From the NCBI GenBank assembly GCA_021186555.1, contig JAJKFL010000014.1:26924033-26988032 (forward strand): a stretch of DNA of 64,000 nt, written 5' to 3'. This document shows, one piece after another, positions 57,762-64,000 of the stretch (positions within the stretch are counted from its first letter, which is position 1; each line of letters begins with the position of its first letter). The position numbers and the translations under genes are program-made. The DNA comes from Reticulitermes speratus. Lineage: Eukaryota > Arthropoda > Insecta > Blattodea > Rhinotermitidae. The notes under the pieces are model-generated. The model was given only the letters and a program-made list of their open reading frames with translations, ran no database searches and was not told where the DNA came from.

Positions 57762-59434
57762 AATATGTAGCTATTACGTGATTATTTCTACTGAGGATAG
57801 CCTGAAGTTGCTACAAGAGGAACTTTATTAATTTAAATGCATTAATTTTTGTTTCCATATCGCTAAATTAAGTTTTAACCTTATGCCTTATTAAAATGAT
57901 CTTCCAATATGGAGTGTCAAGGCATGTACTAAATTCAGCTGTTTCAAGAAGGAGACTAATGATGACGTATTGTTAAGGCAGCAATACACCTCGGGTCCAT
58001 AGAAGACTGGAAACATTTTTGGACACTTTACTGACTGTCAGATCTTCATGAAAGACTCTACTCAATGTAGTCCGTTAGAAATGTTGGGAGGAAGGTTTGT
58101 CTGTTAGTTAATTGTAGGCCTATGTCTTCCATTCCAGAATTCTGTTTTTTAAACTCTGTTGGCTGTTTCAATATTATAAGGATTGCTTTATATCTTCCAA
58201 AAGTGTAGGGATCCACCAAGCTCAAATAGGCTGCGACCGACACCATTTACAGTTACAACTCTTGATTATGCTTAGAGCTCATTCGACACTGATTTATTTT
58301 TATCTTGTCAGATTAGCAAGGTATTCCATGTATCGGCCTTCAGATTTTCTTTGTAGCATATCTTTCATTTTCGTTTTATGCCTGATCCAATGCGTTTGAA
58401 AATTCAAAGCTGACTCCGGCAAATTTTCATTACACACTCTTGTTTCTTCGTTTATTCCTATATGCAATAATACATTCCTCTAATGAACATTTCAACTGTA
58501 GAGTATCGTTAAATAACAGACGGATGATTTCGACTGATCTTTATAATCGAGATTCAGCCAGTACTGTAAGAATGCGACGAATACTGTCAATGGTATTTAA
58601 ATGAGTACCGTACTGCAAAGGGTTAATGGCAGTTTAATCGTAGTATAATTACCTGTTACAAATAATTATGTTTGTAGGGTCGTGTACGTAGATGATTGTT
58701 TATTGTTCAGTGCTCAAGGGCTTCTGGAAACCGATAATCACTGTGTAAGCCCACGTATCCTGTTTTATCACTGTAATTACTGGCACTCCGGCACCCAGAC
58801 GATCAAGAAAGCAGTGCTGATTCACTGATATCATGTACAACATTTTCATCTAAATTGAATGAATTTAATTATTTTGTTATTTCAATAACATCTGTTTACA
58901 GGAAATTCCAACCATGCTTGATACTACAGTTCGCCTGTTTTGTTTATATCAATATTATAACTGCCGTTATTGAATACAGGTAATTAAATAACCAATATTA
59001 TTCAATGTCTTCATCCGAAGAGGTGTTATATCTGTAATGAAGTCTGTGTGGCTACGCTACAGGTTAAATTTCCAGGAATTTGTGTTTATTATGTTCTGCA
59101 CAGTTTAATTAACACAGTGAAGCCGGTATAAATTATTTATTTCTATCATTTGTCTTCATAATTGACACTCAGCACCCTAAAACCTTGGCCACATATTTAG
59201 ATAATTTATCATCTTTTATTATGATAATTGAAGAATAAAGGTGTCCCTGTCCCTAACGTAACGTACGTGGCCTGTATTTCTAAGGCTGTACTTCTTCAGT
59301 CTTATTATCCCAATTACAAAACAGTGTTTTGAGCAGCATGCGGCCGCTTCCTTCCAATTCTTTACCCACTGACCTTTCAGGTTTATTCTGCGCCTCTTTT
59401 GAAGCTATAAAATCTCAACTGCTAAAGTAAGATA

Positions 59435-59618
59435 AATTTGTCCGTAAATGCCATGAAGACACACAAAGAGAGAACAGAGGTATAGCTCCACTAAGTCTCA
59501 AAATCCGCGCTAGGTAAAAGTAAGTGGCAACGTCACGCTGCGGCCGCTCTTTCCCCAGGAAAGAACCCCGGTACCCATTGAATAGGAGGCTGGATGGGCC
59601 TCACAGAAGGTCTGGCTG
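59435..59618 (-). mobile_element. SINE (second family), head-less fragment
   Basis: The minus strand carries the body only, from AGACCTTCTGTGAGGCCC (about 59612) to the CTTCATGGCATTTACGG tail (about 59437). The tRNA-like head with the polymerase III boxes is absent, so the copy is 5'-truncated. Confidence 0.75.
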
Positions 59619-60029
59619 CTAAAGTAGCGTTGTTAAGTAATATACAAACGGAACTGATATGACGCACTTGACCTCAGTGTTAATATCTTTTTCTTATTTC
59701 ACGAGAAAAAGATAACACATTTCTGGATTGGTCTGTAAATGACTGGGATTCAGGACAAAATATTTATATTTCAGGTAGCATCGTAGTGATACTTTATTCG
59801 TATCTGGTAATGAGGTTGATATGTAAATAACGTATCTAAGGATAGACTTTGGTGACTTTATCTAACATAACTGAAATCGTTATAATGACAATAGTGAATA
59901 TGTGACTTGCTTTAATTTTAGATTCCAGCAATCATAAATAGATATACTCTTAACACTAACATAGGTACTACATGGGTATTACACTGTGGGTACTTGAAGT
60001 TGAAATAAGGCGCACATATTCCTGTGCAC

Positions 60030-60295
60030 GCCAAGAGGTTATGTGGGAGAGTGAAGTTGTGGCTTCACTCATTTTTAACCTCGGTACCAGATGGCGAATG
60101 AGCTGCTTAATTTACGTCTCGACCGCTTTACGCCTTTGGAAATCGCCCGCTGTACTCAGTGAATGCCAGGATGGGTGGGCCCCAGAGTCGGTCTGGACTC
60201 TTGGGAGCAGTGAAAAATGTCTCTGTCTTGCCGGGAAATGAAACAGAATCCCTCGGACTTCCAGCCCCTATCCTAGTCTTTACCTGGGCTCATTA
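60030..60295 (-). mobile_element. Diverged tRNA-derived SINE (second-family relative)
   Basis: Minus strand from about 60293: AAAGACTAGGATAGGGGCTG, a B-box remnant TTTCATTTCCCGGCAAGA, CAGACCGACTCTGGGGCCC, then the shared GAGTGAAGCCACAACTTCAC. Same subfamily as 12790 and 35728. Confidence 0.65.
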
Positions 60296-62400
60296 TTTGA
60301 ATATACATCAGTTATTTCTGTGTTCATTTATTAAATATGAACCTTATTAATACATAAGAATGTTTAAATGGGGGAGTTATGTGTTACTTAGATTTCCGCT
60401 CCTTTGATGCACTTTGTAAAGCCAAATTTGGCATTCGTACAAAGTGGTAATTACTATACCGATTCGCCCCAACACCTTAACGTAAAACCTCCCTGAACAC
60501 TGACACTATACTTTGAAGAGTTTAGGAGATTAAGTACGGAGATATACGGACATGTCTTCTCCAGCATGCTTCCAGTCGACGAAATTCATGTAAAGAGCTC
60601 ATAAAAATAGATAGACATTCGGTGAGAATATCCACTTAAGCTGAAATAAACAGACTTGTAGATGGGTGAAGCATACTCGCACATATAAACACGGACGGAC
60701 AGACAGACAGACAGACAGGCAGGCAAACAGAAGGGAAGACACAGACAAGCAGGCTTAGATACAAACGTAAGACATAGTTGCTGACAGACATCCAGAACTT
60801 TGTGAAAAGAACATTGAAACAAACAGAGACAAAATTCGGACGGGAATGAAAAGTTTATTGCAGTTGAAGTTTATTTGAAAGTGCATGTTTTATGTACGAT
60901 ATATATTGTGTGCATCTTTTTAGTTCTTGTCTAGCCTACATCTTGAGTTACACGCGATTTCCTCTCCATATAAACTGTCACAACTCGCTCTCATAAAATG
61001 CATTGAGTTCGAGATTGTATCAGACTTTTCTTAATCCGGCTGTGTGATGTATACATGTACAGTCAAGCATGACATTACTGGGTATAACACGAACTTTTGT
61101 AATAGATACACAGACCGTGGATATCTGTTTGGTAGCGATGGAAAGCGGGAGAAAGACTATTCTTTCGTCAGTGGGATGAAAGTGTAGATCCTACACTATT
61201 TACGTCTGCTCGAAATTTCAGCGGACCATGAAGCGTATATAAGGGATAACCTCCAGGCAGTGTGAAATGTATGTGGATTTAGTGAATGTGATCCTTTTTC
61301 GAAACGGACAAAAAAGTGGCTGCATTTTTTTAAACTGAAATGAAAACCCACTGAATATGAAATTAGGGTGTTGGGGCTCGAAATGTGTTGGTCCAAAAAA
61401 AGGTGGCGGTACAAATTACAGAGAATGTAAAGGCGAAGATTCTGAGTGGTAGAAAATCTGGTTTATATCTCAGGCAAGCCGCCATTTTGTATACATGAAC
61501 ACTGAAATGTTCTAACATTAAGGTTTGACAAAATCAGAGGCATAGGTGTTCACCAGTGCAGCTGTGACTTCTCTCCAAATTAGAACAACCCCTTAACTTC
61601 TCTGCATTCCCCTTTTCTATTTAGTTGTGACAGTTGTGTTTTCGTTCCGCGAAACCAGACCACTGGGGCGTTGCGCTTGGAAAGACCCAGAATTTTGTTT
61701 TGGCAAATCATTGGTTTCTAAACTTACGCGTAAGTTTGAATACTGATTTTTGACCCCAAAACAAATGTGACTTTTTACCGTCTGTCGCTGAATGCATTTT
61801 TTCAGGCATGTATTAATTAGGCTAAATTTAACCATTGACAATTATGCGATATCTTCTAAGAAAAATTTCTCAGCCAACGGCAGAAGAACTCTTCTTTTAC
61901 CTGGAAGTTACAGACTTCGAATCACATTTGTCAGAAGTGCCACTTCTATAACGCGAAATACTGATACGACGGAAGACGTGAGTTGTCACACAGTTTTAGT
62001 TACTCGGCAGTTGCGTCTGATACTCACGGCACTTATCTGTGATTCATTACGGGGCAGAAGCACAACATACAGCACACATACCCGTCAGATGCAGACGTAC
62101 GAGTATAAACAGTCAATCAAATCCTAGCCGCCCACAACAGAAAGTGCAACAACTTATACAAAAATGTCGTAACAAACTATCATTGTGTGAGTATTAGGCT
62201 GTGTACTTCAGTAATTTTATGAATTGTAATAATAATCTCCTATGGATTCATGCAGTGTCGTCTTCCAGTAAGGGTTACTTCCTTGTTGGCCTGTTAATAC
62301 TGTAATAAAGGAATCCTTGCTTTCAACATTTCAGCAGACGTGTGTGCTTGTAACCCTTGCGCACTCAACATCTTGGCTACCGTCCATGTTGTAGGAAGTG

Positions 62401-62423
62401 TGAGGTAAGGTGAGGTGAGGTGA
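62401..62423. repeat. (GGTGA)n microsatellite
   Basis: Four GGTRA units within TGAGGTAAGGTGAGGTGAGG. Confidence 0.85.
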
Positions 62424-62647
62424 ACGGGTGACATTTGTGTCGATCAGCAGTGAAATTCGGACGGTGGTAGCTGAAACATGTCACAATGCGGAATACTGAG
62501 ACACTGGGTCAATTATGGTGCTTCGTTTCTCTTAATTTGGTACTACAAAATTCATGTTATTTAACGATTTCTCTTTGTAAAACTGATGATAAATAAATTA
62601 TGAAGTATGTACTTTATAAGTTAATTGGATCTCTGTCATAAAAGGCA

Positions 62648-62790
62648 TACAGCGTCCCCAGGTTGTGGATAGAGGAGAAGGCCTACAGACATGGAGGGAG
62701 GCTCATAAGAGTGGTACTGCAACCTGAGTTATGGGCGTGGGACTAACAAATCCTGTCCGCAGAAAAAAAAAACAAAGTTTTGCGAAATGT
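62648..62790 (+). mobile_element. Probable LINE 3'-region fragment
   Basis: The plus-strand segment beginning GCGTCCCCAGGTTGTGGATA and containing AGACATGGAGGGAGGCTCAT resembles a frequent 3'-terminal block of insect non-LTR elements (GTGGACAGAGGAGA...ATGGAGGGTAGC...). Its A-rich end is at 62763-62777. There is no open frame. The identification rests on remembered sequence. Confidence 0.45.
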
Positions 62791-64000
62791 CACACGGTGC
62801 ATCGGACTGGGATGGATTCTTTATAAAACTTAAGCAATAGAAAATTGACTTGAAATTTGTAAGTTGGAATGTAAGGAGTTATCCAAGTTAGGACAGGGCG
62901 AAGTGGCAGTCTGTTTTGAACACTGTAATGAACATTTGTGCTGCGTAACGTGTTGGGAATTTCGTGAGTAGCTGCGCACCTATTGGCTGCTCGAGAAGGA
63001 ATTAACTCCTAAATAATCTGAAAAACTGAAGTATTTATTTAAACATTTCCGGACGAAGAAATGTAAACATATACTGTACTAAGACATAAAACCTGAATGA
63101 AATCTGTTTACGGACGACACTATCTACAAACTACATGGCGACGCGAAATTAGCATTCTGTATACAAGCATAAAAATATATGAAAACAGTTTCTCACAAAC
63201 TCAGGATTTGGTTGGTAGTAGTAATGATATGTAACATTTTGTAAGAATCATCCAGAAACTCATCCCGAACGCAGGCTTTTTAGAAAAGGTGTTGAAGGTA
63301 GTCGCAGATTTACTAACTTCCACAACAAAGTAAAATTCTTTATACTTCAAGGGCACAATAAAGACTGTTTACACGATATGAAGCCATTAATCCATTTTTA
63401 TCTTCAAAGAAGCAGCTGTAAATCGGACTAAGAAGGGCTGATTCCCTTTAACGTGCTCCAGGACACAACAGAAGGCCTGTGTAAACTATAAGGCATCTGC
63501 AGTGCTCATCTGACCCGTGTTCTGACGTTATGTGATGCAAGCTGTAAGAGAAGCATCACGGGTAAACACTGTAACCACAGCCATTTAATTATGTATCGTA
63601 GTGACCTTGTACGTTACGTTACGCTTCGTGAGACGTGAGTGCACGCTGCTAGCAATGCAGTCAACAAACCTTCTCCTGTTACTTAAGTTCAAATTATTAT
63701 CCCAGTATTATGCGATCAATTACGAAAGCAATAATAAAATTTCTCAGTTTGTTTATACATTCTATACATAACAATAATTTATTACCTTCTGTCCTTCAGA
63801 AATCATGCCCTCCGGTATTAATGGTATATATTATACCGTAAATTATCGGAAATTGTGCTGCTGTAGGTACAGTGCTGTCCAAATATAACACATAGGCGTA
63901 TGCATAAGCTTACTTATTATCGTAACAAACACTCTTCAACACCACAAATTTCAGACGTTTCATATTGACTTTCTTCAGTATGTTATTCCACAGGTAATTA

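Larger units (their letters stand above)
40783..64000 (-). other. Adenylyl cyclase intron, partial (upstream side)
   Basis: Sequence upstream of the TM6 exon on the minus strand. No exon for the earlier transmembrane helices was recognised. Several GTAAG-type donor look-alikes were inspected (near 42253, 46158, 57005 and 61885) and none is preceded by convincing adenylyl cyclase coding sequence. I treat the interval as intron, though very short exons could be missed by eye. Confidence 0.6.
60300..64000. other. Mostly featureless, 3.7 kb
   Basis: Microsatellites at 60691 and 62401 and a LINE fragment at 62648 are the only assignable items. The 111-codon plus frame at 61792-62127 has no known domain. 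Confidence 0.45.

Noticed and set aside
61792..62127. 111-codon plus-strand gene
   Set aside because: No domain recognised, atypical composition for coding sequence, no splice or promoter support.

Overview
The window reads as intronic DNA of an insect with a large, repeat-rich genome. It is AT-rich, coding density is almost nil, and interspersed SINEs, LINE 3' fragments, Tc1/mariner and hAT elements and foldback elements are common. The mix of repeats suggests a hemimetabolous insect, perhaps Blattodea (cockroach or termite); that is a guess from repeat style, not a demonstrated assignment.

The only host coding sequence I can support is two small exons on the minus strand: 40782-40633 (150 bp) and 10823-10705 (119 bp). 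Joined, they read through in one frame across the junction between the last helix of the first membrane domain and the N-terminal edge of the C1a catalytic domain of a class III membrane adenylyl cyclase. It is most like the insect Ac76E type. The two exons are separated by an inferred 29,809-bp intron. At least 10.7 kb (1-10704) and 23.2 kb (40783-64000) lie in the flanking introns. Everything else lies in, or nested within, these introns.

Layout: 1-5 kb has a mariner transposase relic, a hAT MITE and a LINE 3' end. 5.7-9.2 kb has three foldback elements. 10.7 kb holds the C1a-edge exon. 12.8-24 kb has SINEs, a 295-bp foldback with a 12-bp target duplication and a hAT MITE with a perfect 8-bp target duplication. 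26.37-27.88 kb has a nearly complete DD41D Tc1/mariner transposon broken by one frameshift. 28.3-31.2 kb has three different tRNA-derived SINEs. 34.8-35.4 kb has a second mariner-like element, internally deleted. 36.37-37.15 kb has a striking near-perfect palindrome with 368-bp arms. 40.6 kb holds the transmembrane exon. 43-63 kb has further foldbacks, SINEs and LINE tails.

The most unusual signal is a dispersed set of at least a dozen loci, many of them inverted repeats. They share a short motif that resembles a hammerhead-ribozyme core: CTGANGA, a stem-forming spacer, GAAAC, 2-4 bases, GT, then A, C or T. Hammerhead ribozymes are an established component of Penelope-like retroelements, and two of these loci carry 11-12 bp target-site duplications. 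I propose that they are short non-autonomous Penelope-like derivatives. No Penelope reverse transcriptase or GIY-YIG coding sequence is visible in the window.
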